From contig CALWIW010000009.1 of assembly GCA_944380855.1 (NCBI GenBank), forward strand, positions 1 through 59,068: a stretch of DNA of 59,068 nucleotides. The letters run 5' to 3'. A program made the position numbers and the translations under genes. The stretch's first letter is position 1, and each line of letters starts with the position of its first letter. Below the pieces are notes generated by a model. It did not search any database. It worked only from the letters and a program-made list of their open reading frames with translations, and had not been told where the DNA came from. This document shows positions 24,336 to 32,073 of the stretch, piece by piece. The stretch comes from an uncultured Clostridia bacterium (GTDB lineage Bacteria > Bacillota > Clostridia > Oscillospirales > Acutalibacteraceae).

Positions 24336-27035
24336 TCACAGCAATTCCTTATATCTTCTTACGTAGACCTTTTTCATTACAGTCGCTAAAAGCATATAGC
24401 AAACAATAATAAGAGCTAACCATGCAAAATAAATCATCGGAAGAGCTGAAAAGCCTAATGCTGCTCCGAGAGGGGTAAATGGTATCAGTGTTACAACTGC
24501 AATTCCTGCAAAGGTAAGCAAAGTTACCGGCAAAGAAGCTCGGCTCTGAATAAAAGGAATTTTAGGTGTACGTATCATATGTATAACAAGGGTCTGACTC
24601 CACATAGACTCCACGAACCAGCCTGCCTGGAAAACCGAGATATAAAGCATCTGTACTGACGGGTCCGTTATCCGGTCAAAAGTAAGACCGCCGCACATCA
24701 TGGGACATATTACAAAATACATAAGCAAATAGGTAGCTATATCAAAAATTGAGCTTGTAGGTCCTATCCACAGCATAAATTTGCTTACCGAAGAAGCGTC
24801 CCATTTCCGTGGTTTTTTCAGAAATTCCCCGTCTACATTATCCCATGGAATGGCGGTACAGGACAGATCATAAATCAAATTCAGCAAAATAAGATGTATT
24901 GCCGCCATAGGTAAAAACGGTAAAAATGCACTTGCCGCTAAAACCGAAAACATATTTCCGAAGTTGGATGACGCTGTCATTTTAATATACTTTATCATAT
25001 TTGCATATGTTTTTCTTCCCTCAATAATTCCGTCTTCAAGAACATTTAAGTCTTTTTCAAGCAAAATAACGTCGGCACTCTCTTTGGCAATATCTACGGC
25101 GGTGTCCACAGAAACCCCAACGTCTGAAGCTTTCATTGCCGCAGCATCATTAATTCCGTCGCCCATATATCCAACCGAATGTCCGTTTTCTCTTAAAATC
25201 CTCACTATCCTTGCTTTTTGGTCCGGGGAAAGCTTTGCAAAAATCGTTACATTTTCCGCTTTAACCGCAAGTTCTTCATCACTCATATTATAAAGGTCAG
25301 AACCCAGCAAAATATCATTTACTTTCATACCAACTTGACGTGCGATACTTGCGGTAACCTTTTCGTTGTCGCCTGTAAGTATTTTTACGGAAACACCGTA
25401 CTCTTTCAAAACACGAATTGCACTTTTTGCGGTGTCCTTAGGCGGGTCAAGGAAGGCAAGAAATCCTATCAGAACCATATTTGATTCGTCGGCTGCTGAA
25501 AACTGTCCTGCCGGCGACGGATTAGTCTTATGTGCAACCGCAAGAACACGCATTCCTTTGTTGTTCAGCTCGTCACTCTTTGAGAGTACAAATTGCTTCA
25601 CATCATCTGTAAGTTCAACCACTTTGCCGTCATATTCAGCGTAAGCACAGCATTTAATCATTTCTTCAACTGCACCTTTTGTTACAAGCTGTGTTTTGCC
25701 TTCATCATCTGCAACCACTACCGACATTCTGCGGCGTGTAAAGTCAAAAGGAATCTCGTCTACTTTTATGTATTTATTTTTTATCTCATCGCTTCCTATG
25801 CTGTCCTGACGTTTAATAACGGCAATATCAATCAGATTTTTAAGTCCTGTTTGGAAGTAGCTGTTAAGATAAGCGTGACGCAAAATACGTTTATCCTCAT
25901 TGCCGTTAATATCCAAATAATATTCCAAAACAACCTTATCCATTGTTAACGTGCCTGTCTTGTCGGTACACAGAATATCCATAGAACCGAGATTTTGGAT
26001 AGCGTTCAGATTCTTGATAATAACCTTCTTTTTACTCATTGCTACCGCACCTTTTGCAAGATTGGTGGTAACAATCATAGGCAGCATTTCCGGAGTAAGG
26101 CCAACAGCCACTGATATTGCAAACAACAGTGCCTCTATCCAGTCTCCTTTTGTAAAACCGTTAACAAACAGTACCACGGGAATCATAACCAGCATAAAGC
26201 GTATCAATACCCATGACACTGCATTTACGCCTTTTTCAAAAGTGGTTTTAGGTGGCTTTTCATTAAGTGACTTTGCCATGCCTCCCAGAAGTGTATCGTT
26301 TCCTACCGCAACAACAACCGCTTTTGCACTTCCGCTGATAACGGTGCTTCCCATAAATGCGAGATTTTTAATATCTGTTAATGTGCCGTCATTGTCACAG
26401 GAAACACCGATTTTTTCTATAGGTTCACTTTCACCGGTAAGTGCCGACTGGCTGACAAACAAATCCTTTGCGGAGAGAATACGCAGGTCAGCCGGAATAA
26501 TATCTCCTGCTGAAAGGTAAACAATATCGCCTACTACTATATCCTCCAGCAATATTTCATTTTTACCCTGTTCAACCCTCTCAACACAGGCAGTGGTACG
26601 AATCATCTTCTGAAGCTGAGAAGCCGCATTTCCGCTTCTTGTTTCCTGAACAAAACGCAGAATTCCGGAAATCATAACCATTGTGGTTATAATAACTACA
26701 GTAACATAATTTTTTTCATCGGAAGCCGCAAGCATAATATCCGTAAAAACAGAAACAATGGTAAGTAGGAACAAAATTGCTGTAAAAGGATTTATAAAAG
26801 CGTCAAAAATCCTTTTAAACAACGGGTTTACTTTTCCGTGAGTAACTGTATTTTCTCCGTATTTTTCTCTTGACTTTTCAACTGCTGAGTCAGTCAGACC
26901 GTTCACAGTTGTGGATAAATTTCTGAGAACTTCCGATTCTTTTTCAGAAACCGAAAATTTGATTCTTTCCATAACTTTGTCGCCGTGAACATATTCAGCA
27001 GCTATCTTCTTTTTAATTTCAATATTCTTTTTCAT
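24336..27035 (-). CDS. mgtA: Magnesium-translocating P-type ATPase MgtA
   Basis: An 899-residue P3B-type ATPase that imports Mg2+. N-terminal cytosolic part, then the actuator motif [10 protein letters not shown], the phosphorylation site [11 protein letters not shown], the hinge motif [20 protein letters not shown] and about ten membrane helices. The C-terminal [19 protein letters not shown] region is specific for MgtA/MgtB as opposed to Ca or Na pumps. GGAGGT precedes the ATG. It follows an M-box riboswitch, a second attenuator-like RNA and a short reading frame, so control is mainly after transcription start. A hairpin terminator follows. Confidence 0.96.
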   Translation of the reverse strand: MKKNIEIKKKIAAEYVHGDKVMERIKFSVSEKESEVLRNLSTTVNGLTDSAVEKSREKYGENTVTHGKVNPLFKRIFDAFINPFTAILFLLTIVSVFTDIMLAASDEKNYVTVVIITTMVMISGILRFVQETRSGNAASQLQKMIRTTACVERVEQGKNEILLEDIVVGDIVYLSAGDIIPADLRILSAKDLFVSQSALTGESEPIEKIGVSCDNDGTLTDIKNLAFMGSTVISGSAKAVVVAVGNDTLLGGMAKSLNEKPPKTTFEKGVNAVSWVLIRFMLVMIPVVLFVNGFTKGDWIEALLFAISVAVGLTPEMLPMIVTTNLAKGAVAMSKKKVIIKNLNAIQNLGSMDILCTDKTGTLTMDKVVLEYYLDINGNEDKRILRHAYLNSYFQTGLKNLIDIAVIKRQDSIGSDEIKNKYIKVDEIPFDFTRRRMSVVVADDEGKTQLVTKGAVEEMIKCCAYAEYDGKVVELTDDVKQFVLSKSDELNNKGMRVLAVAHKTNPSPAGQFSAADESNMVLIGFLAFLDPPKDTAKSAIRVLKEYGVSVKILTGDNEKVTASIARQVGMKVNDILLGSDLYNMSDEELAVKAENVTIFAKLSPDQKARIVRILRENGHSVGYMGDGINDAAAMKASDVGVSVDTAVDIAKESADVILLEKDLNVLEDGIIEGRKTYANMIKYIKMTASSNFGNMFSVLAASAFLPFLPMAAIHLILLNLIYDLSCTAIPWDNVDGEFLKKPRKWDASSVSKFMLWIGPTSSIFDIATYLLMYFVICPMMCGGLTFDRITDPSVQMLYISVFQAGWFVESMWSQTLVIHMIRTPKIPFIQSRASLPVTLLTFAGIAVVTLIPFTPLGAALGFSALPMIYFAWLALIIVCYMLLATVMKKVYVRRYKELL

Positions 27036-27099
27036 TGGTCAGTACCTCCGTATCATTAATTTTCAAAAATGGAAGTACGGAACAAATCTAAAGGATGAA

Positions 27100-27198
27100 C
27101 TATATAAACTTTTGACAGACGAACAAACGCAGATAGAATGCGTCTGTATATATACTTCGCCCTTTGGGTTTATTTCCGCTGTTACTTCCTGCGTCCAT
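27100..27198 (-). CDS. Possible 32-residue leader peptide upstream of mgtA
   Basis: A 32-codon frame starts at ATG 27198 with AGAGGTGA at good distance upstream, one of the better ribosome sites in the region, and stops at 27100, 64 nt before mgtA. The peptide is polar at first (MDAGSNSGNKPKGRS) and hydrophobic at the end (FYLRLFVCQKFI). It lies after the second terminator, so it is translated only on read-through transcripts. Inverted repeats overlap its 3' half (ACGCA/TGCGT and ACAGACG/CGTCTGT, around 27117-27152). It may be a leader peptide like MgtL of Salmonella, which sits in the same position but is different in sequence, or simply a small protein. No homologue is recognised. Confidence 0.45.
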   Translation of the reverse strand: MDAGSNSGNKPKGRSIYTDAFYLRLFVCQKFI

Positions 27199-27271
27199 TA
27201 TCTGTCACCTCTCTTTTAGTTTAAAATATCTATATTATCGCCTTTCAGCGTTATTTTATTATCAAATTAAA

Positions 27272-27426
27272 AACCACCGTCATCATCTCTGAAAACGGTG
27301 GTTACAGGCAAATTGAGCGTAGAAACACAAGACACGAATAGTAAATATCCGCCTCAATAAATAAGTAATCATCATTTTCAGAAATAATCTTGTACTATGA
27401 CAACTGTCCACGCTCAAACACCACCC
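27272..27426 (-). promoter_or_regulatory. Second attenuator-like structured RNA in the mgtA leader
   Basis: Reading on the minus strand: GGTGGT (27425-27420), a stem TTGAGCGT/ACGCTCAA (27417-27410 with 27320-27313), an inner stem ACAAGA/TCTTGT (27393-27388 with 27332-27327), then a terminator with 8-bp arms (27303-27296 and 27279-27272) followed by TTTAATTT. GGTGGT can pair with the ACCACC of the terminator 5' arm, extending the first stem and preventing the terminator. The terminator loop TTTTCAGA (27295-27288) is also complementary over 8 nt to TCTGAAAA (27382-27375) in the inner loop. This is the arrangement of a transcription attenuator; it does not match an RNA class I know. Confidence 0.55.
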
Positions 27427-27444
27427 TTTCTCGATAAATAAAAA

Positions 27445-27638
27445 ACTTCCGAATATTCGGCAGCGAACATACGGAAGTCTAATAACCACTATACCTTCGT
27501 TTGAGCTTTAACTCTGAAGGGCGGTGAAATCACATTATGCTATACCTTTACGATACAGCCTGTTCAAACCTTCTCATTGTGTCTCCACAACTCTGCGGCA
27601 GTGATCCATATCCCTTCAGTAGCCTCACCTACCGAATT
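27445..27638 (-). promoter_or_regulatory. M-box (ykoK) Mg2+ riboswitch with terminator
   Basis: The minus strand carries the M-box signature GGTAGGTGAGGCT (ending near 27622), ATATGGATCACTGCCGC, the P2 pairing CTGAAGGG/CCCTTCAG (27619-27612 with 27521-27514) and the conserved TTAAAGCTC near the 3' end. The aptamer covers about 27493-27638. The expression platform is a terminator with arms 27445-27451 and 27472-27478 followed by TTTTTTATTT. A promoter TTGACA-17-TAAACT (27669-27674 and 27646-27651) would start transcription at about 27639, right at the aptamer. High Mg2+ should favour termination and keep mgtA off. Confidence 0.92.
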
Positions 27639-27645
27639 TTTTCAG

Positions 27646-27674
27646 AGTTTATCACAAAGCAATAGGTTTGTCAA
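27646..27674 (-). promoter_or_regulatory. mgtA leader SigmaA promoter
   Basis: On the minus strand a perfect TTGACA (27669-27674), a 17-nt spacer and TAAACT (27646-27651). The transcript starts at the first base of the M-box, giving a leader of about 600 nt before mgtA. Confidence 0.85.
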
Positions 27675-27781
27675 TACAAAAAATAATTTTTTTCAAAATT
27701 CCATTTACGTCATGTATTATTAAACATAAATGATTGCTGATATTTTTACATTTACATTAAATTGTCAATAGTTTTCCATAG

Positions 27782-28819
27782 TCAAACCATTTTTACTGCC
27801 ACCTTTATCACACCGTCACGCCTGTTTTCAAACAATTCATATCCCCTTGCAATATCAGCTAAGGTAACAGTATGGGTAATAAGCGGTACGGTATCCAATT
27901 TTCCCTCATCAATAAGACGGAGAATTTCTTTACAGTCACAGCCGTCAACTCCGCCTGTTTTAAATATTAAATTTTTCCCGTACATATCAGGAAGCGGAAG
28001 AATTTGAGGTCTGTCATAGAGTGCCACCACTGTAACAACTGCGTTCGGACGGGCACACTGCCATGCCATATTAAACGTATCATTACTGCCTGCAACCTCC
28101 AAAACAACATCAGCTCCGCCGTGTTCACTGTTTGCAATAACAAATTCTCTGAGATTTTCAGGATAAGCTGTCAGCACTTCGGGATAATGTTTTTTAACAA
28201 AATTAAGACGGTTTTCATCAATATCGCACACAATAATTTTCTTTGGTTTATGCAGCCGAACACACTGGAGAGTACACAATCCCGTAGGACCTGCACCGAT
28301 TATCAGCACTGTATCCTCATATTTAATTTCCGAAATCTTAGCCGCCCAATAACCGGTTGCCAGCACATCACCCACAAGCAAAGCCTGCAAATCGGTGACG
28401 GAATCAGGAATTATTTCCAAGCCCTGGTCAGCATATGGAACTCTTACATATTCAGCCTGTCCGCCGTCAATACGACAGCCTAATACCCAGCCGCCGTTTT
28501 TATCTGTACAGTTATTAACCCAACCGTGACGGCAGAAAAAGCATTTTCCGCAGAAAGTCTCAACATTTACCGTCACTCTGTCTCCGGGTTTTACAGAGGT
28601 AACATCACTGCCAACCTGTTCAACAATTCCTACCATCTCGTGTCCTACGGTTATTCCCGGCACTGCCCTTGGAACACTGCCGTGTTTAATATGCAAATCA
28701 CTGGAACAGATACTTGCCAAAGTCACTTTCACAACAGCGTCATGGCTGTCGGATATCTCGGGCTTCGGTTTTTCAACAAGTTCAAATTTCCCCTGTTCCA
28801 TATATGTACACGCAATCAT
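27782..28819 (-). CDS. Zinc-dependent alcohol dehydrogenase family protein
   Basis: A 345-residue medium-chain dehydrogenase. The catalytic zinc ligands are in SICSSDLH and GHEMVG; four cysteines in CGKCFFCRHGWVNNC bind the structural zinc; the NAD(P) fold shows VLIIGAGPTGLCTLQC. It resembles secondary alcohol, sorbitol and threonine dehydrogenases; the substrate is not certain. Start at ATG 28819 overlaps the NUDIX stop (ATGA) and has GAGG upstream, so it is preferred over GTG 28825. It is the last gene of a five-gene run from HD to here. Confidence 0.87.
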   Translation of the reverse strand: MIACTYMEQGKFELVEKPKPEISDSHDAVVKVTLASICSSDLHIKHGSVPRAVPGITVGHEMVGIVEQVGSDVTSVKPGDRVTVNVETFCGKCFFCRHGWVNNCTDKNGGWVLGCRIDGGQAEYVRVPYADQGLEIIPDSVTDLQALLVGDVLATGYWAAKISEIKYEDTVLIIGAGPTGLCTLQCVRLHKPKKIIVCDIDENRLNFVKKHYPEVLTAYPENLREFVIANSEHGGADVVLEVAGSNDTFNMAWQCARPNAVVTVVALYDRPQILPLPDMYGKNLIFKTGGVDGCDCKEILRLIDEGKLDTVPLITHTVTLADIARGYELFENRRDGVIKVAVKMV

Positions 28820-29205
28820 AAACACACCTCATTTTTAAGCTTTTCCAAAATCACCTCGCCAGCCGGACAAAATTCATATCTGTCTATTTCATCTGCCGAA
28901 ATCCAGCGAATATCCATATGTTCCAGCAATTTAGGCACGCCTTTTTTGATAACAGAATTAAAAAGCGTCAAATGAACTGTAAGATCAGGATATTCATGGG
29001 TTACTTCCATGAACACCTCTCCCACATCAATAATCACATCTAATTCCTCCCGGCACTCACGAATAAGAGCCTGTTCTTTTGTTTCTCCTGCTTCCACTTT
29101 TCCTCCGGCAAATTCCCAAAGCATACCCCTTGACTTATTTGCGGGCCTGCGGCAAATCAAGAATTTTCCGTTATTCCAAATCAGTGCGGCTACAACCTCC
29201 GTCAC
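28816..29205 (-). CDS. NUDIX hydrolase, MutT-like
   Basis: A 129-residue NUDIX protein. The Nudix box is GGKVEAGETKEQALIREC followed by REELD, complete. The start IWNNGKFLICRRP and WEFAGGKVE resemble (d)CTP/8-oxo-dGTP pyrophosphohydrolases (MutT/NudG) that clean oxidised nucleotides. The start is GTG 29205, which has AGGAGG 7 nt upstream and follows the stop of the metallopeptidase gene by one nt; an ATG at 29238 lies inside that gene. Coupled by ATGA overlap to the alcohol dehydrogenase gene. Confidence 0.9.
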   Translation of the reverse strand: MTEVVAALIWNNGKFLICRRPANKSRGMLWEFAGGKVEAGETKEQALIRECREELDVIIDVGEVFMEVTHEYPDLTVHLTLFNSVIKKGVPKLLEHMDIRWISADEIDRYEFCPAGEVILEKLKNEVCL

Positions 29206-29206
29206 T

Positions 29207-29773
29207 TTAAAGCCTCCTAATAATTTTTCCGCCCTCATCTTTAAGCCACTGCCTATGTTCCCTGTAATCAGGCATTATTTTTTCAACCTGCTCCCAAAAT
29301 TTTGGCGAGTGGTTCATTTCCTTTCGATGACACAGTTCATGCACCACCACATAATCTCTGACTTTTTCAGGACAAAGCATAAGCAAACAATTAAAATTGA
29401 GATTGCCTTTTGATGAGCATGAACCCCAGCGGCTTTTTTGGTTTCTTATTGTTATTCTCCCTACAGAAACACCTGCAGCCGGAGCAAATTTTTTAACACG
29501 ACCGGGGATATCCGCAATAGCCTCATCTGCAAGCTTTCGTATCTCCTCTGCCGTAAAAGGTGGATTTTTTTCTTCACAGCGTAATTTTGCTGCATTCAGG
29601 TGCTTTTCTATCCATGTCTGTTTATTTTCAGCAAACCGATAAACATCCGCTTCTTTCATGTACAGCGGAGCCCGTACAATTATCCGCAAATCATCTTTTA
29701 TTTCAATGGAAATTGTTTTTCGTTTTGAGCGAATTATCTCAATATCTTTCATTATTTCTCTTTCCAAAGTCAT
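29207..29773 (-). CDS. YgjP-like (M48/DUF45) zinc metallopeptidase
   Basis: A 188-residue protein of the YgjP/WLM type. The zinc site is HELCHRKEMNHSPKFW: the HExxH variant H-E-L-C-H plus a downstream histidine. RNQKSRWGSCSSKGNLNFN just before it is the standard family stretch. Length is near the usual. Substrate and cellular role of this family are not established. It is third in the operon of HD, HAD, metallopeptidase, NUDIX and dehydrogenase genes. Confidence 0.88.
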   Translation of the reverse strand: MTLEREIMKDIEIIRSKRKTISIEIKDDLRIIVRAPLYMKEADVYRFAENKQTWIEKHLNAAKLRCEEKNPPFTAEEIRKLADEAIADIPGRVKKFAPAAGVSVGRITIRNQKSRWGSCSSKGNLNFNCLLMLCPEKVRDYVVVHELCHRKEMNHSPKFWEQVEKIMPDYREHRQWLKDEGGKIIRRL

Positions 29774-29799
29774 AATTCAACCTATATCCATTAAAAAAC

Positions 29800-30393
29800 T
29801 CAACCGTAAACTGCGTACCATTCTTTTACAGGCTGTGCCTCTCCTTTATAAACCAAAGCATTAATACCAAGCATTCTTGCCGCCGTAACATTTTCAGCCT
29901 TATCATCAAGGAAAAGAGTTTCATTTGGCTTTGCACCGAATTTTTTCAAGGCATAAAGATAAATTTCACTGCCCGGCTTTGCAATTTTAAGAGGTCCGGA
30001 GAAAACCATATCATCAAGATTTTCCACTCCCTCTTTAAAGTAATCTATCCTATCCACAAAAAACTGCGGTGCATTTGAAAGCAGAAAAAGCTTTAATCCT
30101 CTTGATTTAAAAAATTTTATCAATTCCTTTGTTTCTTCTAACAAAGGCATATGAGTATACCAATCCTTAAAAAAGTCTTCACCGGACTTTTTAAGATTTT
30201 CCGGAAGCTTTTCTATACTGCTGTTTTTGTAATCATCATACTCTATGTACCCTGCGTCTAAATCAGCCCAGTTTTCAAAAATCACCTCTTTAAATAAATC
30301 TATATTTTCCTTGTCACAATAAAAACCGCAAATATAATCAGGGTCAAATCTGCCTATTACATTTCCAAAATCAAAAATAATATTTTTTATCAT
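29800..30393 (-). CDS. HAD family hydrolase
   Basis: A 197-residue haloacid-dehalogenase-type phosphatase with a helical cap. Motif I is IIFDFGNVIG (nucleophile aspartate), motif II LLSNAP, motif III KPGSEIY and motif IV FLDDKAENV. The second motif I acid is replaced by Asn (DFGNV), as in a common subgroup related to YihX-type sugar phosphatases. Substrate unknown. It is 16 nt downstream of the HD gene. Confidence 0.87.
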   Translation of the reverse strand: MIKNIIFDFGNVIGRFDPDYICGFYCDKENIDLFKEVIFENWADLDAGYIEYDDYKNSSIEKLPENLKKSGEDFFKDWYTHMPLLEETKELIKFFKSRGLKLFLLSNAPQFFVDRIDYFKEGVENLDDMVFSGPLKIAKPGSEIYLYALKKFGAKPNETLFLDDKAENVTAARMLGINALVYKGEAQPVKEWYAVYG

Positions 30394-30409
30394 GGTATCA
30401 CCTCAAAAA

Positions 30410-31009
30410 TTATTCAAATGTTGAAACCTCTATACCGGGAAGCAGGCTATAAATTTTGCAGCCCATTTTATTCTCAAAATACTCTTTAAGCTCAAAATAA
30501 ACATTCCATCTTTCAACCGTATGACCGAACACACCGTAACGCCTTGCCGTATCTACCAATCTTTTTTCCAATATACAAAAGCCTTTCGCATCTGCAAGGC
30601 AATCGCATAATATTACCAGCTTATCATAGTCGTCATATTCTGTATTCTCTAAATAATCTCTTAAAAACCTGTATTGTTCAGATGTAATATCAGCTTTCTG
30701 AATATCGGCTTTAATATCCTTTACAGGAAAAGAATGAGTAAGGCAAACCCTTGCCACCTCGTCCCAGCCTTTTTCCAAGGCATAGTTGTAGCCGTCTGTT
30801 ATGTGCTTCATATAATATCTGCCCTCGCGTCTTCCGATATCATGCAAAGCACCGAGAGCAAACGCCTTTTCGCAGTTCATACCGGGACATTTTTCCGCTA
30901 TATACCTTGCGGCTTTTCCTGCATTTATGCAATGCTGAACCCAAGGACCCGGATTTCTTCGTTCTCCTTCTTTCAGTTCTTCATACACCTGTTGCTCCGA
31001 GGGATACAT
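30410..31009 (-). CDS. HD domain phosphohydrolase
   Basis: A 199-residue protein with an HD metal site: WVQHCINAGKAARY (first His), GALHDIGR (HD) and a later Asp in LCDCLADAKG. Such proteins hydrolyse phosphate esters of nucleotides, but the substrate is unknown. It is first in a minus-strand run of five genes. AGGAGG lies upstream of the start. Confidence 0.82.
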   Translation of the reverse strand: MYPSEQQVYEELKEGERRNPGPWVQHCINAGKAARYIAEKCPGMNCEKAFALGALHDIGRREGRYYMKHITDGYNYALEKGWDEVARVCLTHSFPVKDIKADIQKADITSEQYRFLRDYLENTEYDDYDKLVILCDCLADAKGFCILEKRLVDTARRYGVFGHTVERWNVYFELKEYFENKMGCKIYSLLPGIEVSTFE

Positions 31010-31033
31010 ACAGCTCTCCTCCTTTGTAAAATA

Positions 31034-31074
31034 CCTGTAAACACAAAGGAATATTTCACTCTTGTGTTTACAGG
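31034..31074 (-). terminator. Hairpin after mscS
   Basis: Perfect 13-bp arms (31034-31046 and 31062-31074) with a 15-nt loop between the MscS stop and the HD gene. The T tract is weak (TATTTTAC). Confidence 0.6.
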
Positions 31075-31079
31075 CAGTA

Positions 31080-32051
31080 TTAATTATTTATATCTTTTTC
31101 TTCTTCCGAAGCATTATGCACCACAATCTGATTAAACGGTATCGTGATACCCTCTTTATCAAATAGCAGCTTTACGTTCTCCATCATATAATAATACACT
31201 TTCCAATAATTTTCAGGCTGGGTCCAAAGCTTTACCTCCATAATTATTGCACTGTCGGCATGGCTTCCAACATAAACAGCCGGTTCAGGGTCTTTCATAA
31301 CCAAGTCATAATTTGCAATAAGGGTATAAAGCAAACCTTTTACCTTGATAATATCATCATCATAGCTTATAGAAAATTTTAAATCCACACGGCGTTTATC
31401 CTGAGAAGTACAGTTTATAACACTGTCCCCTGTCATGATAGAATTGGGAACAATGATTTCCCTGTTATCATAGGTCTTCATATGTGTATTAAAAAGGTCT
31501 ATTTTTACAACTGTTCCCGTCATTCCCTGAAATTCCAAAATATCACCCGACTTAAAGGGCTTATTAAGGATAATCAGAACACCGCTTGCAATATTTGACA
31601 GGCTATTCTGCAACGCAAGTCCTATGGCTACCATCGCCGCACCGAAAGCTGTTAATATTGACGTTATATCAACACCCAAAACAGCCAGAGCGGATATAAT
31701 AATTATAAATTTGAGAATGATATTAACCACCGAACCGATGAAAGTTATCACGGTGTAGTCGTTTTTTGCTCTTACCATTCCTTTTTTAATTATTTTTACT
31801 ATCTTCTTTGAAACCCAAAAGCCTATACATATAATCAAAGCCGCACTGACAAGATTTCCCGCAATAGACTGAAGCCATTTCAAAACACCGTCAAAAAAAG
31901 TCGCAGGGTCAGTCTTAACCTGTTCTACAATCTCCTCCACAGATTTGGTAACTTCCTCTGTAGCCGAAGAAACCTCTTCTGTACCTGTCTGCACGGCAGT
32001 TGCCGCCGACGCTGCAAGCTGAGACAAAAAACCGTAAAACATAAAATTCAC
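31080..32051 (-). CDS. MscS family mechanosensitive channel
   Basis: A 323-residue small-conductance mechanosensitive channel. Three membrane helices lie at about residues 55-170, followed by the pore-lining TM3 (AFGAAMVAIGLALQNSLSNIA) and the soluble beta domain (PFKSGDILEFQGMTGTV, IVPNSIMT). It should open on hypo-osmotic shock to let solutes out. The N-terminal 50 residues are a low-complexity Ala/Thr/Glu stretch. It lies 22 nt after the MORN gene in the same operon. Confidence 0.92.
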   Translation of the reverse strand: MNFMFYGFLSQLAASAATAVQTGTEEVSSATEEVTKSVEEIVEQVKTDPATFFDGVLKWLQSIAGNLVSAALIICIGFWVSKKIVKIIKKGMVRAKNDYTVITFIGSVVNIILKFIIIISALAVLGVDITSILTAFGAAMVAIGLALQNSLSNIASGVLIILNKPFKSGDILEFQGMTGTVVKIDLFNTHMKTYDNREIIVPNSIMTGDSVINCTSQDKRRVDLKFSISYDDDIIKVKGLLYTLIANYDLVMKDPEPAVYVGSHADSAIIMEVKLWTQPENYWKVYYYMMENVKLLFDKEGITIPFNQIVVHNASEEEKDINN

Positions 32052-32073
32052 CTCACAGACTTAAAATAAAAAA

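Noticed and set aside
27283-27489. 68-codon minus-strand frame in the mgtA leader
   Set aside because: It runs through both terminators of the leader, has no ribosome site and the sequence is better explained as structured RNA.
27510-27649. AACTCTGAA/TTCAGAGTT pairing as the closing stem of the M-box
   Set aside because: The 5' partner overlaps the -10 box and lies upstream of the predicted transcription start, and the right half is used by the P2 pairing CTGAAGGG/CCCTTCAG.
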